A DNA stretch of 64,000 nt, from assembly GCF_001020205.1 (NCBI RefSeq), contig NZ_CP011663.1, positions 3,224,001 to 3,288,000 of the forward strand, in the 5' to 3' direction. Within the stretch, counting starts at the first letter, position 1. The number at the start of each line of letters is the position of its first letter. Made by a program: the position numbers and the translations under genes. The notes under the pieces are model-generated. The model searched no databases. It was not told where the DNA came from and was given only the letters and a program-made list of their open reading frames with translations. The DNA is from Clostridium sporogenes (GTDB lineage: Bacteria > Bacillota > Clostridia > Clostridiales > Clostridiaceae). Of this stretch, positions 19,329 to 29,352 are shown piece by piece.

Positions 19329-21884
19329 TTATTTTTTCCTTCTATAAGCAGTATCTTTGAGAGGAAGCTTTTTTCTAAACTCTCCATCAAATTTATAATA
19401 AGCACCTTGAGCTGCTGGAGCTGTTGGTATGGTTGTAATTTCACCTATTCCTTTCGCACCATAAGCTAAATCATTAGTATTCTTTTCAATTATTATTGGT
19501 TGAATTTCTGGTATATCAGTAGCTCTAAATAAACCTAATGTACCAAATTTAGCCGTTGGAATAGATTTATTTAATGGATAATCCTCTGTAAATGCATATC
19601 CAAGTCCCATAACTATTCCACCTTCAATTTGTCCTTCTACATTAGTTGAATTTATAGCTTTTCCAACATCATGAGCTGCAACTACTTTTTCTACTTTTCC
19701 ATCATCATTAAGAATAACAACTTGGGTTGCATAACCATAAGCCACATGACTTACTGGATTCTTTTTATCAGAATTAATAGGGTCTGTAATACCTTGATAT
19801 TCCCCATAAAATTCTTCACCTTCGCACTCTTCTAGTGATGTAGTTAACAATTTATCTTTAAGCTTTAATGATGCGATTCTTGTAGCTTCTCCAGTAAATA
19901 CTGTTTGTCTTGATGCTGTAGTTGTGCCTGAATTTGGTGCAAATTTTGTATCTGGTAAATCTAAAATTATCTGTTCTGGTAATAAATCTGTTGTTTCACA
20001 TATTATTTGTATAAGAATTGTTCCAAGTCCTTGACCTATACAAGCTGCGCTAGTTCTTATGTGAACTTTTCCTTTTATCACCACCAAATTACATCTACCT
20101 ATATCAGGTAATCCAACACCGACTCCTGAATTTTTCATACAACATGCTATTCCTACATACTTATTATTTTCATATATATCTTTCACGGCCAATATAGTTT
20201 CCTTAATTGCAGTACCTTTATCAGCAATTTGTCCATTAGGCAATGCATCTCCTGGCTCTACTGCATTTTTGAATCTTATTTCCCAAGGAGATATACCAAC
20301 CTTTTGCGCTAAAAGATTTAAATTACACTCTGATGCAAAAACTGATTGTGTTACTCCAAATCCTCTAAAAGCTCCTCCTGGGGGATTATTAGTATATACA
20401 GCCGTACCCTTTATTTTTACATTAGGACATTTATATGGTCCAGCTGCATGAGTGCAAGCTCTTTGAAGTACAGGGCCTCCCAATGATGCATAAGCGCCAG
20501 TATCTGCCACAATATCTGCTTTAAAAGCTGTTAAGTTTCCTTTTTCATCACAAGCAGTAGTAATTGTCATCTCCATAGCATGTCTTTTAGGATGAATCTT
20601 AATACTTTCTTTACGACTTAATGTTACTTTAACAGGCTTTTTAATAATCCATGCAAGAAGAGCAGCATGATGCTGTACGCTCATATCTTCTTTACCACCA
20701 AAGCCTCCGCCTACATATTTGCTAATAGTCCTTACTTTTTCTTTAGGCAGTCCCAAAAGCTCTGAAATCTCTCTTTGCTCATCATATATACCTTGGCTTC
20801 CTGTATAAATAATAACTCCATCTTCATCTGGCATAGCTAAAGCACTTTCAGGCTCTAAAAAAGCATGTTCAGTAAATGGGGTGGAATAGTGATTACTAAC
20901 CACATATTTAGAATTAGCTATTGCCTCATCCACATCTCCTCTATTAACTTTTTCTACTGTCAACACATTTCCCTTAGGGTGAATTTTAGGGGCATCTTCA
21001 TCCATTGCCATATCAGGATTAGAAATAGGTTCTAATTCTTCATATTCTACTTTTATTAAATTAAGTATTTCTTTTAAAGCTTTCTTGTTTTTTGCTGCTA
21101 CTAAGGCTACTGAATCTCCAACATACCTTGTTTCTTCACCTACATCTATCATTGCTGGCCAATCTTTTATAATATGTCCTATATATCTATTTCCTGGAAT
21201 ATCTTTTGCTGTAATAATTGTTTCTACATCTGGATGTTTTAAAGCTTCACTAATATCAATGCTTTTTACTAATGCCCTAGGATATTTTATTCTTAAAGCA
21301 GAACCATAAATCATCCCTTCTACTTTCATATCATCTACATATTTTCCTATACCTAAAATTTTATCTCTTGCATCTATTCTTGGAATGTTTTCGCCTATCT
21401 TTCCTTTATATTCTTCATTAAGTATAAGCTTACCATCTCTAAAAGCTTCTGCTGCCATTTCAATGGCTTTTATTATCTTCACATATCCAGTACATCTACA
21501 TACATTTCCTCTAATGGCAGTTTTAATTTCTTTTTTATTTGGATTTAGATTTTTATCTAAAAGGGCTTTTGCACTTATTATCATTCCAGGGATACAAAAA
21601 CCACATTGTACTGCGCCAGCTTTAGAGAAAGCCCATGTAAAAACCTTTTTTTCAAATTCTGTTAGTCCTTCTACAGTTTTAATATCCTTACCATGTACTT
21701 TTGCAGTTGTATTTATACATGCTCTAACAGCTTTACCATCAAGAAGTATCATACAGGCTCCACAAGCACCTTCTGCACAACCATTTTTTACTGAAGTTAA
21801 ATCTTCATGATCTCTTAAATATTCAAGCAAATTCATATCCTCTGAAACAGATACATTTCTTCCATTTAATATAAATTCATACAC
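19329..21884 (-). CDS. Xanthine dehydrogenase, single-chain Mo/[2Fe-2S] enzyme (selenium-dependent type)
   Basis: Interconverts xanthine and urate at a molybdenum cofactor. 851 residues from GTG 21884, chosen because GGGGGTAATAAAT sits just upstream; the longer ATG-started frame has no site. N-terminal plant-type ferredoxin domain (Cys36, 41, 44, 56), second cluster domain (Cys94, 97, 129, 131), then the large Mo domain with VGGGFGGKED, PPGGAFRGFG and the catalytic Glu in YGAKGIGEITT. It lacks a FAD domain, so an external electron partner (YgfK is a candidate) is needed. Nearby yqeB/yqeC support a labile selenium ligand. Confidence 0.9.
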   Translation of the reverse strand: MYEFILNGRNVSVSEDMNLLEYLRDHEDLTSVKNGCAEGACGACMILLDGKAVRACINTTAKVHGKDIKTVEGLTEFEKKVFTWAFSKAGAVQCGFCIPGMIISAKALLDKNLNPNKKEIKTAIRGNVCRCTGYVKIIKAIEMAAEAFRDGKLILNEEYKGKIGENIPRIDARDKILGIGKYVDDMKVEGMIYGSALRIKYPRALVKSIDISEALKHPDVETIITAKDIPGNRYIGHIIKDWPAMIDVGEETRYVGDSVALVAAKNKKALKEILNLIKVEYEELEPISNPDMAMDEDAPKIHPKGNVLTVEKVNRGDVDEAIANSKYVVSNHYSTPFTEHAFLEPESALAMPDEDGVIIYTGSQGIYDEQREISELLGLPKEKVRTISKYVGGGFGGKEDMSVQHHAALLAWIIKKPVKVTLSRKESIKIHPKRHAMEMTITTACDEKGNLTAFKADIVADTGAYASLGGPVLQRACTHAAGPYKCPNVKIKGTAVYTNNPPGGAFRGFGVTQSVFASECNLNLLAQKVGISPWEIRFKNAVEPGDALPNGQIADKGTAIKETILAVKDIYENNKYVGIACCMKNSGVGVGLPDIGRCNLVVIKGKVHIRTSAACIGQGLGTILIQIICETTDLLPEQIILDLPDTKFAPNSGTTTASRQTVFTGEATRIASLKLKDKLLTTSLEECEGEEFYGEYQGITDPINSDKKNPVSHVAYGYATQVVILNDDGKVEKVVAAHDVGKAINSTNVEGQIEGGIVMGLGYAFTEDYPLNKSIPTAKFGTLGLFRATDIPEIQPIIIEKNTNDLAYGAKGIGEITTIPTAPAAQGAYYKFDGEFRKKLPLKDTAYRRKK

Positions 21885-21966
21885 ATTTATTACCCCCATA
21901 TATTTATGTATCAATAAGCCTATTCTTTATATGTCTAAATGTATAAAATTATAAATGAACTTTATA

Positions 21967-22098
21967 CGATGACTGCTACCTCTAATACTCTCATCTTCTT
22001 AAAAGTTGGAATAAAGAGTAGCTACATCCTTGGATAACCATTTTCTAAGCCGTAATAGGAATAAAAGATCCCTCTAAAGCCACAAACTCAGTTTATGA
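21967..22098 (+). repeat. Dispersed 130-bp intergenic repeat, copy A (degenerate)
   Basis: Aligns over its whole length with 41278-41408. Shared blocks include CTAATACTC.CATCTTCTT, AAGAG..G..AC.TC, TGGATAAC, TTTCTAAGC, TAAAAG.TCCCTCT and GTTTATGA. By eye roughly three quarters of positions match. Copy A has lost much of the long 3' stem that copy B keeps. It lies in the 5' region of xanthine dehydrogenase but in the opposite orientation relative to that gene, compared with copy B and its gene, which favours a mobile-type repeat over a riboswitch. Confidence 0.75.
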
Positions 22099-22111
22099 TA
22101 AAAAAATGTAT

Positions 22112-22150
22112 AATGAAGAAATGGAGATAAATTCTCTCCATTTCATCATT
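22112..22150 (-). terminator. Terminator after ygeY
   Basis: AATGAAGAAATGGAGA (22112-22127) pairs with 22135-22150 (one mismatch). On the minus strand it is followed by ATACATTTTTTT. It separates ygeY from xanthine dehydrogenase, which therefore probably has its own promoter. Confidence 0.75.
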
Positions 22151-22233
22151 TATTTTTATTATTTAAAATATACTAATAAAATAAATCAGAATCCTATTTT
22201 ATTACACAGCACAATTTAATATATACTACACTA

Positions 22234-23451
22234 TTATTTATTAGCAAATTCTTTTACATAAGTTATTGGTATAAGAGCATACATTGCTGCTGATTTTACT
22301 AATTCTTCTTTCCAAGTTCTTTCATTAGGTGCATGAGCTTGGTCTTCATGTCCTGGGCCAAATCCAATACATGGTATTCCATATCTGCCCATTATAGAAA
22401 CTGCATTTGTAGAGAATGTCCATTTATCAACTTTCGGTTCACTCTTAAATAAATCTTTATAACACTTAACAGCTGTTTCACATATTGGATGGTCTTCTTT
22501 TAATACCCAAGTTGGGAAGAAACATTCTGTTGGATATACTAAGCCAGTATATGAAGGTCTTTCATAACTATACATCTCAACTTCACCATTTGCTGCTTTT
22601 ACTGATGGTAAATTCTTAATTTGTTGAATTGCATATTCCCAAGTCTCACCATCAGTAAGTCTTCTGTCTACAGATATAGTGCAACCATCTGCAACTGCAC
22701 ATCTTGATGGTGATGAGAAGAATATTTCAGATACAGTTAAAGTACCTTTTCCTAAGAATTCATCATATTTTAAGTTTTCATTTAAGGCTTTTAATTCATT
22801 TAATATAGGAGCCATTTTAAATATTGCATTATCTCCTCTTTCTGGTGCTGATCCATGACAACTAACACCATGAGTTGTAACTTTTATTTCCATTCTTCCT
22901 CTATGTCCTCTATATATATTTAAAGAAGTTGGTTCTGTAATTACAACAAATTCTGGTTTTATTTTATCTTCATTAACTATATATTGCCAACATAAACCAT
23001 CGCAATCTTCTTCTTGAACGGTACCTGTTACTATTAATGTATAATCATCTTCTAAACCAAGTTCTTTTATTATTTTTCCAGCATAAACCATAGAAGCCAT
23101 TCCGCCCTCTTGGTCTGTTACTCCTCTTCCTATTATTATTTCATCATCTTCATATCCTTCGTAAGGATCATAGTTCCATAAATTTTTATCACCTATTCCA
23201 ACTGTATCTATATGAGCATCCATAGCAATAACATGTTTACCATGACCTATAAATCCTAATACATTTCCCATAGGATCTATTTCTACTTTATCAAATCCTA
23301 CTTTTTCCATTTCTTCTTTTATTCTAAGTACTACATCTTTTTCGTCGCAACTTTCACTTGGAATTCTAGCCATATCTCTTAAGAATTTTGACATTTCTTC
23401 TTTATACTTTTCAGCTAATTTTAATATTTCTTCCTTTTTAATAGTTTCCAT
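22234..23451 (-). CDS. ygeY: YgeY, M20-family hydrolase of purine degradation
   Basis: Predicted zinc amidohydrolase/deacylase acting on an intermediate of anaerobic purine breakdown; the family is linked to selenium-dependent xanthine metabolism. 405 residues with metal motif MDAHIDTVG, TDQEGGMASM, catalytic EEDCDG, dimerisation-domain HGRMEIK..THGVSCHGSAPE, and the C-terminal GFGPGHEDQAHAPNE (metal His). ATG 23451 with GGAGGG. 25 bp after ssnA in the same operon. The exact substrate cannot be read from the sequence. Confidence 0.9.
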   Translation of the reverse strand: METIKKEEILKLAEKYKEEMSKFLRDMARIPSESCDEKDVVLRIKEEMEKVGFDKVEIDPMGNVLGFIGHGKHVIAMDAHIDTVGIGDKNLWNYDPYEGYEDDEIIIGRGVTDQEGGMASMVYAGKIIKELGLEDDYTLIVTGTVQEEDCDGLCWQYIVNEDKIKPEFVVITEPTSLNIYRGHRGRMEIKVTTHGVSCHGSAPERGDNAIFKMAPILNELKALNENLKYDEFLGKGTLTVSEIFFSSPSRCAVADGCTISVDRRLTDGETWEYAIQQIKNLPSVKAANGEVEMYSYERPSYTGLVYPTECFFPTWVLKEDHPICETAVKCYKDLFKSEPKVDKWTFSTNAVSIMGRYGIPCIGFGPGHEDQAHAPNERTWKEELVKSAAMYALIPITYVKEFANK

Positions 23452-23476
23452 TTAAATCCCTCCAAAACTTTTTATA

Positions 23477-24805
23477 TTAAAATCGTTTCCAAACTTCTTT
23501 TGCTAGTTCTCTGCTTCTAGCCATAATTCTTTCTTCATCAACATGAAGAAGTTTTCTGTCTTCCATTAAAACTTTACCATTTATAATAGTTGTATCTACA
23601 TGTCTTCCATTGATACCAAATAATATATGACTGTTGATGTTATTTTCATTAATTAGTGTTGGTGGATTATAATCTACTACAATTATGTCTGCTAGTGCAC
23701 CTTCTTTTAAAATTCCAACTTTACCATCAATAAATCTTTCTGTAATCCTTCTGTTATTTTCAAATAACATTTCAGGAATTTCAGTCCATGCCACAGTTGA
23801 ATCGCCAGTAGCATGTTTATGAATAATGTTTCCTACTTTATAAGATTCAATAATATCTGGAGTATATCCATCAGTTCCTAATCCTAATAAAATACCTTTT
23901 TTATACATCTTAAGTACCGGAGAAACACCTACTGCATTACCCATATTTGATTCAGGATTATGAACTACTATTGTATTCTTTTCTTTAAGCATATCCATCT
24001 CTTCATCTGAAACATAAATACAATGTACCGCTATAGTTTTATCACAAAGAACTCCTGCATTATTCCATCTTTCTATAATTCCCTTGCCGTATTTTTTCTT
24101 TGAATCCTCTAAATCTTCAATGCCTTCTCCACAATGAACATGGAATCCTGTATTTAAACCTTTAACTTCGTCTACACATTTTTCTAGAGTTTTATCAGAT
24201 ATTGTCATAGATGCATGAAGTCCAAACATACCTTTGATCATGTCATCATTTTTAGCATTACAGTACTTAATAAATTCTACATTCTCATTAACGCCTTCTT
24301 GTGCAATCTTTTCCCCATCTCTATCAGAAGTTTCGTAACACAAATTACTACGAATTCCCATTGTCTCTGATGCTTCTGCAATTTTAAATAAGCTTCCTTT
24401 AACAGCGTGAGCACTAGCATGGTGATCAAATACAGTTGTTACACCATTTTTTATTTGATCAATCATAGGTACCGCAGCACTATAGTAAACATCTTCTAAG
24501 GTTAATACCTTATCTAATCTCCACCAAAGACCTTTAAGTATGTCACATAATGACTTTGCTGGTGGACTATCATTAGCCATCCCCCTAGCAAAAGTACTAT
24601 AATAGTGCATATGAGTATTTATAAATCCTGGCATTATAAGTTTTCCTTTTGCATCTATAAATTGGGATTCCTTATACTTATTTTTTAAAATTTCTGTTGA
24701 TCCAATCTCAATTATTTTATTTTCATCAACAGCAATGCATCCATTGTCTATGATTGGTCTAGTATTATCTCTAGTTATAACTTTTCCATTTCCAATCAGC
24801 AACAT
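23477..24805 (-). CDS. ssnA: SsnA, putative aminohydrolase (amidohydrolase superfamily)
   Basis: 442-residue TIM-barrel metallohydrolase of the guanine-deaminase/chlorohydrolase group. Metal ligands appear in FINTHMHYYSTFARG, FHVHCGEG, AVHCIYVS and LGTDGYTPD. Member of the conserved purine-catabolism set ygeX-ygeY-ygeW-ygfK-ssnA-hydA. Probably deaminates or opens a purine-derived ring; substrate unproven. ATG 24805 with GGGGAGG upstream; 31 bp after ygfK. Confidence 0.92.
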   Translation of the reverse strand: MLLIGNGKVITRDNTRPIIDNGCIAVDENKIIEIGSTEILKNKYKESQFIDAKGKLIMPGFINTHMHYYSTFARGMANDSPPAKSLCDILKGLWWRLDKVLTLEDVYYSAAVPMIDQIKNGVTTVFDHHASAHAVKGSLFKIAEASETMGIRSNLCYETSDRDGEKIAQEGVNENVEFIKYCNAKNDDMIKGMFGLHASMTISDKTLEKCVDEVKGLNTGFHVHCGEGIEDLEDSKKKYGKGIIERWNNAGVLCDKTIAVHCIYVSDEEMDMLKEKNTIVVHNPESNMGNAVGVSPVLKMYKKGILLGLGTDGYTPDIIESYKVGNIIHKHATGDSTVAWTEIPEMLFENNRRITERFIDGKVGILKEGALADIIVVDYNPPTLINENNINSHILFGINGRHVDTTIINGKVLMEDRKLLHVDEERIMARSRELAKEVWKRF

Positions 24806-24835
24806 ATGATTTACCTCCCCATTTTTAATATTAAT

Positions 24836-27800
24836 TTATAACATATAACTATATTCATTTATGAAAGTTTTAATCATACTGTCCATTTCTTTTGAAACAT
24901 TATTTTCTTTTCCAATAATATAATCTATAATTTCAGCATCTTCTCTTCTAACCTTACAGGTTCCCTTATCTTTATCTATAACTAAGAACCCTTTATTTGT
25001 GCTATCTTCAAAATCTTCCTTAGTCCAGAAAAGTGTTAGTTTATCTTTATATGGATTTCCTTTATAAGGACAGAAGATACCGCAGTTACCACATTCATTA
25101 CACATTCCATCTAAATGTACTATTTGATGTGAAGAACTAAAATCTCCCTCTACATTAATAACTACATTTGCTCTATTAGGACAGACATCTACACATAATT
25201 CACATATGTTGCTACAAGATAGACATCTTTCTGATTCATTTTCTACACAATTATGATCTTTTAATATACCCTTTTTACTGTATACTTTTTTCTCATTTAT
25301 AGGGAAAACTTTCTTATCAAAATCATTACTTAATCCTTCTTTTGATAAAATGTCCTTAGATACTGCTTTACCATCAGCTATAGCTTTAACAATAGTAGCT
25401 GGTCCCTTTTTCATATCTCCAGCAACATATACATTAGTAATATTTGTTTCGCAAGATTCCTTTACCTTAGGTAATCCCTTAGCATTTAATTCTATTTTGT
25501 TCTTCTTAAGTAGATCACTATCTACTTGTTGTCCTACAGCTAAAATAACTGTATCCGCTTCTAATTCCACAGTATTACCAGTACCAACAGGTTTTCTTCT
25601 TCCTGAAGCATCTTTTTCCCCTAATTTCATCTCTTCACAAATTAATTTTGAACCTTTTATAGCCATTGGTGAAAGTAACTCTTTAAACAATATACCTTCT
25701 GATTCAACTAATTCTATTTCTTCTAGGCTAGCTGGCATATATTTTTTAGTTCTTCTATAAGCTATGGAAACTTCTTCTACTCCATTAGTTCTCTTAGCTG
25801 CACGTGCCGCATCCATAGCTACATCGCCGCCGCCAATAATACAGACATGTTTTCCTAAATTAATATCTCCTTTAGACGTTTTGTGGTTTTCAAGGAATGA
25901 AATAGCATCAATAGTTTTTTCTCCACCCTCTTTTAATGTTAGCTTACCTGGTTTCCAAGCACCTATTGCTAATACCACATAATCATATTCTTTTTTTAGA
26001 GCATCTATATCTAAATTTTCATCAATGCCAAATTTAAATTTAACTCCTTGTTTTTTAACAAGATCAAAGTCCTTTTTAACCATGTCAGGAGAAATTCTAA
26101 ACTCTGGAATAACATATTCTATAACTCCATAAGGCTTTTCTTTCCTATCCATTACAGTTACATCTACGCCATTTCTTCTTAAAAATAGTGCTACTGATAA
26201 TCCTGCTGGGCCAGCTCCTATAACTGCTACTTTTTTATCACTTCTTATATTAGCTTCTCTAGTGTTTTCAATGTATTTATCCTCAGCATTTAAAACAGCT
26301 ACTTTTTTCATATCTCTAATTAGAACTGATTCATCATAATCAAGTCTTGTACATTTATATTGACAATTATGATTACATATAGTTCCTGTTATTGCTGGTG
26401 AAGTATTATCCTTAGCTATCACTTCAAAAGCCTCATCATATTTTTTCTCACCAACCAAAGATACATATTCGGGTATTTGTTGATTTATAGGACATCCTAT
26501 AGTACAAGGCGCTACTGCACAATCATAAGTAGGAAGTTCTAAAGAAATCTTTCTACTATCTACAGGCCTAAGATCTTTAAGGTGATATTTATCAGATAAA
26601 GCTGAATTTGCGAGCTCATTTAAATATTCTATATCAATGCCTTTAAATGTACCTTTAAGATGCTCTTCCACTGTTTTTGCCATTTGAGTTATTCTTTCAT
26701 AACCACCTGGTTTTAAAATAGTAGTTGCAAAAGTAATTGGTTGAATACCTGCTTTTAAAATCTTTTCTACATTAAAGAAATCTGCACCACCTGAATAAGA
26801 TATTTGTAAATCCCCATTAAATTCTGAGGCTAATTTACTTGCTAAAGATATTGTTAGTGGGAAAAGAGAACGTCCTGACATATACATTTCTTCCCCAGGT
26901 AATTCACCATTCTCAATTTTAACTGGCAATGTATTTGTAAGCTTTACTCCTAATTCTAAATTTAAATTTTTGGCAACAGATTTTAAACGTTTAATCATGG
27001 ATACTCCATCTTTATATTGCAAATCATTTATAAAGTGATTGGGATTAAGAACTATATAGTCATATCCCATTTTGTCAAAGGTATCTCTAACAAACTTTTC
27101 TCCTAAAAGAGTTGGATTCATTTTTATAAAAGTATGAAGATTTTTTTCTTCCAAAAGATACTTTGCAATCTTTTCAATTTCTTCTGGTGGACATCCATGA
27201 AGTGTAGATAATGTAATAGATGGACAAACTACTGGTGAAATTTTATCCAAATCTTCTTTACTAAAATTAGAGAATAAATCTATATTAGAAAGTAATGTCT
27301 CTTTACACTCATTCCAAATTTTTGTATTAGATGCATTTCTCATCCCTTCTATATAGGCATCTACTCTAGAAGATTTTATTCCATCCAAATCATATCCTAC
27401 ACTCATATTAAACATAAAGTCTCTTTCTTCACTTAAATTTAATTCTTTCATTAGAACATGAAGTAAAAACCAGGCCTTTATGTATTCATCATAAGCCTTT
27501 GGTACTGTTAATTCTGTAGACCATTCTACGTTATAGCATTCATCTTGAGCATGAATACATGGCTTAGCTACAGGTAAATCCTCTCCATCAATAACTTGTA
27601 CTGTTTTTAATTCAATAAAACGGCTTCCTGTTAAGTAAGATGCAACTATGTTTTGTGTTAACTGAGAATTAGGACCTGCTGCCGGGCCAAGTGGAGATGC
27701 TAACTTTTCACCAAATAATTCTATATATTTACTATTATTATTTCTATAGAATTTATTCTTATGAATTCCAAAAATAGATTCTTTTTCTTCAAGCTCTTTA

Positions 27801-27853
27801 ATAATCCATGTAATCATTTTATTAAAAGAAATTGGTCGCATCTTATCACCCAT
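24836..27853 (-). CDS. ygfK: YgfK, large iron-sulfur flavoprotein (putative selenate reductase subunit family)
   Basis: 1005 residues in recognisable order: a dihydroorotate-dehydrogenase-like TIM barrel (about 30-420), a GltD-type N-terminal cluster domain (CAVAPCTIGCPINQQIPEY near 450), two Rossmann folds for FAD and NAD(P) (VAVIGAGPAGLSVAL; VCIIGGGDVAMDAAR), and a C-terminal ferredoxin region (CLSCSNICELCVDVCP; CNECGNCGIFCPYKG). It resembles a pyrimidine/glutamate-synthase electron carrier. The name 'selenate reductase' is historical; in this cluster a reductase step in purine catabolism, or electron exchange with xanthine dehydrogenase, is more likely (inference). ATG 27853 with GGGGGA. 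Confidence 0.92.
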   Translation of the reverse strand: MGDKMRPISFNKMITWIIKELEEKESIFGIHKNKFYRNNNSKYIELFGEKLASPLGPAAGPNSQLTQNIVASYLTGSRFIELKTVQVIDGEDLPVAKPCIHAQDECYNVEWSTELTVPKAYDEYIKAWFLLHVLMKELNLSEERDFMFNMSVGYDLDGIKSSRVDAYIEGMRNASNTKIWNECKETLLSNIDLFSNFSKEDLDKISPVVCPSITLSTLHGCPPEEIEKIAKYLLEEKNLHTFIKMNPTLLGEKFVRDTFDKMGYDYIVLNPNHFINDLQYKDGVSMIKRLKSVAKNLNLELGVKLTNTLPVKIENGELPGEEMYMSGRSLFPLTISLASKLASEFNGDLQISYSGGADFFNVEKILKAGIQPITFATTILKPGGYERITQMAKTVEEHLKGTFKGIDIEYLNELANSALSDKYHLKDLRPVDSRKISLELPTYDCAVAPCTIGCPINQQIPEYVSLVGEKKYDEAFEVIAKDNTSPAITGTICNHNCQYKCTRLDYDESVLIRDMKKVAVLNAEDKYIENTREANIRSDKKVAVIGAGPAGLSVALFLRRNGVDVTVMDRKEKPYGVIEYVIPEFRISPDMVKKDFDLVKKQGVKFKFGIDENLDIDALKKEYDYVVLAIGAWKPGKLTLKEGGEKTIDAISFLENHKTSKGDINLGKHVCIIGGGDVAMDAARAAKRTNGVEEVSIAYRRTKKYMPASLEEIELVESEGILFKELLSPMAIKGSKLICEEMKLGEKDASGRRKPVGTGNTVELEADTVILAVGQQVDSDLLKKNKIELNAKGLPKVKESCETNITNVYVAGDMKKGPATIVKAIADGKAVSKDILSKEGLSNDFDKKVFPINEKKVYSKKGILKDHNCVENESERCLSCSNICELCVDVCPNRANVVINVEGDFSSSHQIVHLDGMCNECGNCGIFCPYKGNPYKDKLTLFWTKEDFEDSTNKGFLVIDKDKGTCKVRREDAEIIDYIIGKENNVSKEMDSMIKTFINEYSYML

Positions 27854-27889
27854 ATAAACTTCCCCCTTAAATATATAATTTTTCTATAA

Positions 27890-29086
27890 TTATTTTCCGT
27901 AAAATCTTGGCTTGTTTGCCTTTAGAAGTTCTTCAAACTTTAGGGCTGGATTTTTAACTTTGCTCAAAAACATCATCGCAGCAATGATATAAGGCTTATA
28001 TCCAGCTTCTTTGTAAAGTGGTTCACGATAACGATCAAATACTGATGCAGCTACCTCTCCTTCCTTGCAACTAACTCCAGTAATATCTGCTGGTAAACAG
28101 TGTAAATATAATGCTTTTTCATCTTTAGTAAGTTTCATCATTTCCTCTGTACATTCCCAATCTTTATGTTTAGCATTTTCTTCTAATAATTCTTTTTCTA
28201 GAACATCTATTTCTTTAAACTTGCCTTCTCCATATAGGTTTGTACGTCTTTCCATAAATGCAAAAGGTGCCCAGCTCTTAGGGTATACTATATCTGCATT
28301 TTCAAAAGCTTCTTTCATTGAATTAGTTTTTGTAAACTTACCACCACTTACTTTAGCATTTTTTCTTGCTACATCTTCTACTTCAGGCATTAAATCATAT
28401 CCTTCTGGATGAGCAAGCACAACTTCCATTCCCATTCTTGTCATTAACCCCACTACACCTTGAGGAACTGAAAGTGGCTTACCATAAGATGGTGAATATG
28501 CCCAAGACATAGCTATTTTTTTACCTTTAAGATTTTCTATTCCTCCAAAATAATGAATCATGTGAAGTAAATCTGCCATACATTGAGTTGGATGATCTAT
28601 ATCACATTGAAGATTTACAAGTGTAGGACGTTGTTCTAAAACTCCTCCCTTGTATCCTTCTTGAACTGCCTCAGATACTTCATGCATATATTTATTTCCT
28701 TTACCTATAAACATATCATCTCTAATACCTATAACATCAGCCATAAAAGAAATCATATTTGCTGTTTCACGTACCGTTTCACCATGAGCAATTTGAGATT
28801 TTCCTTCATCTAAATCTTGAACTTCTAAACCTAATAAGTTACATGCACTTGCAAAACTAAATCTTGTTCTTGTTGAATTATCACGAAATACTGAAATACC
28901 TAATCCACTATCAAATATTTTTGTAGATATATTGTTTTCTCTCATTTTGCGTAAAATATCTGCTACTTGGAATACTGCTTTAAGTTCATCATCAGTCTTT
29001 TCCCAGGTTAAGAAGAAATCATTATTATACATTTTGTCATATTTTAAACTTTCTAATTTTTCAGTTAATTTTTTAATCTCTTGCAT
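27890..29086 (-). CDS. ygeW: YgeW, knotted aspartate/ornithine-carbamoyltransferase-like protein
   Basis: 398 residues. Carbamoyl-phosphate loop STRTRFSFA at 71-79, HGETVRETANMISFMADV, and LHCLPADITG near the C-terminus in place of the ornithine HCLP loop. These are the marks of the YgeW carbamoyltransferase subgroup of purine-degradation clusters, whose amine substrate was long unknown. First gene of ygeW-ygfK-ssnA-ygeY, with a sigma-54 promoter at 29196-29213. ATG 29086 with AGGAGGCG. Confidence 0.93.
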   Translation of the reverse strand: MQEIKKLTEKLESLKYDKMYNNDFFLTWEKTDDELKAVFQVADILRKMRENNISTKIFDSGLGISVFRDNSTRTRFSFASACNLLGLEVQDLDEGKSQIAHGETVRETANMISFMADVIGIRDDMFIGKGNKYMHEVSEAVQEGYKGGVLEQRPTLVNLQCDIDHPTQCMADLLHMIHYFGGIENLKGKKIAMSWAYSPSYGKPLSVPQGVVGLMTRMGMEVVLAHPEGYDLMPEVEDVARKNAKVSGGKFTKTNSMKEAFENADIVYPKSWAPFAFMERRTNLYGEGKFKEIDVLEKELLEENAKHKDWECTEEMMKLTKDEKALYLHCLPADITGVSCKEGEVAASVFDRYREPLYKEAGYKPYIIAAMMFLSKVKNPALKFEELLKANKPRFYGK

Positions 29087-29195
29087 AAATACGCCTCCTA
29101 ATTTTTATAATTAAATTTTAAATTTACATACTAAACTAATTAAAATTCCCAAGTTTTCTTTTTACCTTTTATATCCTCCTTTACTATTTTATATA

Positions 29196-29213
29196 AGCAA
29201 TATTTATGCCAAA
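29196..29213 (-). promoter_or_regulatory. Sigma-54 promoter of ygeW-ygfK-ssnA-ygeY
   Basis: Minus strand TTTGGCAT-AAATA-TTGCT: the -24 TGGCAT and -12 TTGCT elements at consensus spacing, 110 bp before ygeW. The putative activator YgeV is encoded nearby. Confidence 0.9.
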
Positions 29214-29257
29214 CAGTCTAAAGCCTATAAGTGGTTAATTTAGAAAAATTATCTCAA

Positions 29258-29305
29258 TAAATTTATTATTAAAATGATAAATTTATCATTTTAATAATAA
29301 ATTTA
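29258..29305. promoter_or_regulatory. 48-bp perfect palindrome, likely YgeV upstream activating site
   Basis: A perfectly self-complementary 48-mer centred between 29281 and 29282. Each half contains TTTATCATTTTAATAAT, which recurs at 35753-35769 upstream of the yqeC sigma-54 promoter. It lies 45 bp upstream of the ygeW -24 element, on the hydA side, as expected for an enhancer-type site. Binding by YgeV is inference. Confidence 0.6.
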
Positions 29306-29352
29306 CTAAATGTTATAAATATTCATTATAATGCTTAACTTGTTAATATTTC

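Noticed and set aside
19329..21884. Selenocysteine in the xanthine dehydrogenase
   Set aside because: No in-frame TGA is needed; the frame is open throughout. Selenium in this class is a labile cofactor, not selenocysteine.
21967..22098. Molybdenum-cofactor riboswitch for xanthine dehydrogenase
   Set aside because: The homologous copy at 41278 has the opposite orientation relative to its neighbouring gene, so a cis-acting sense riboswitch cannot explain both.
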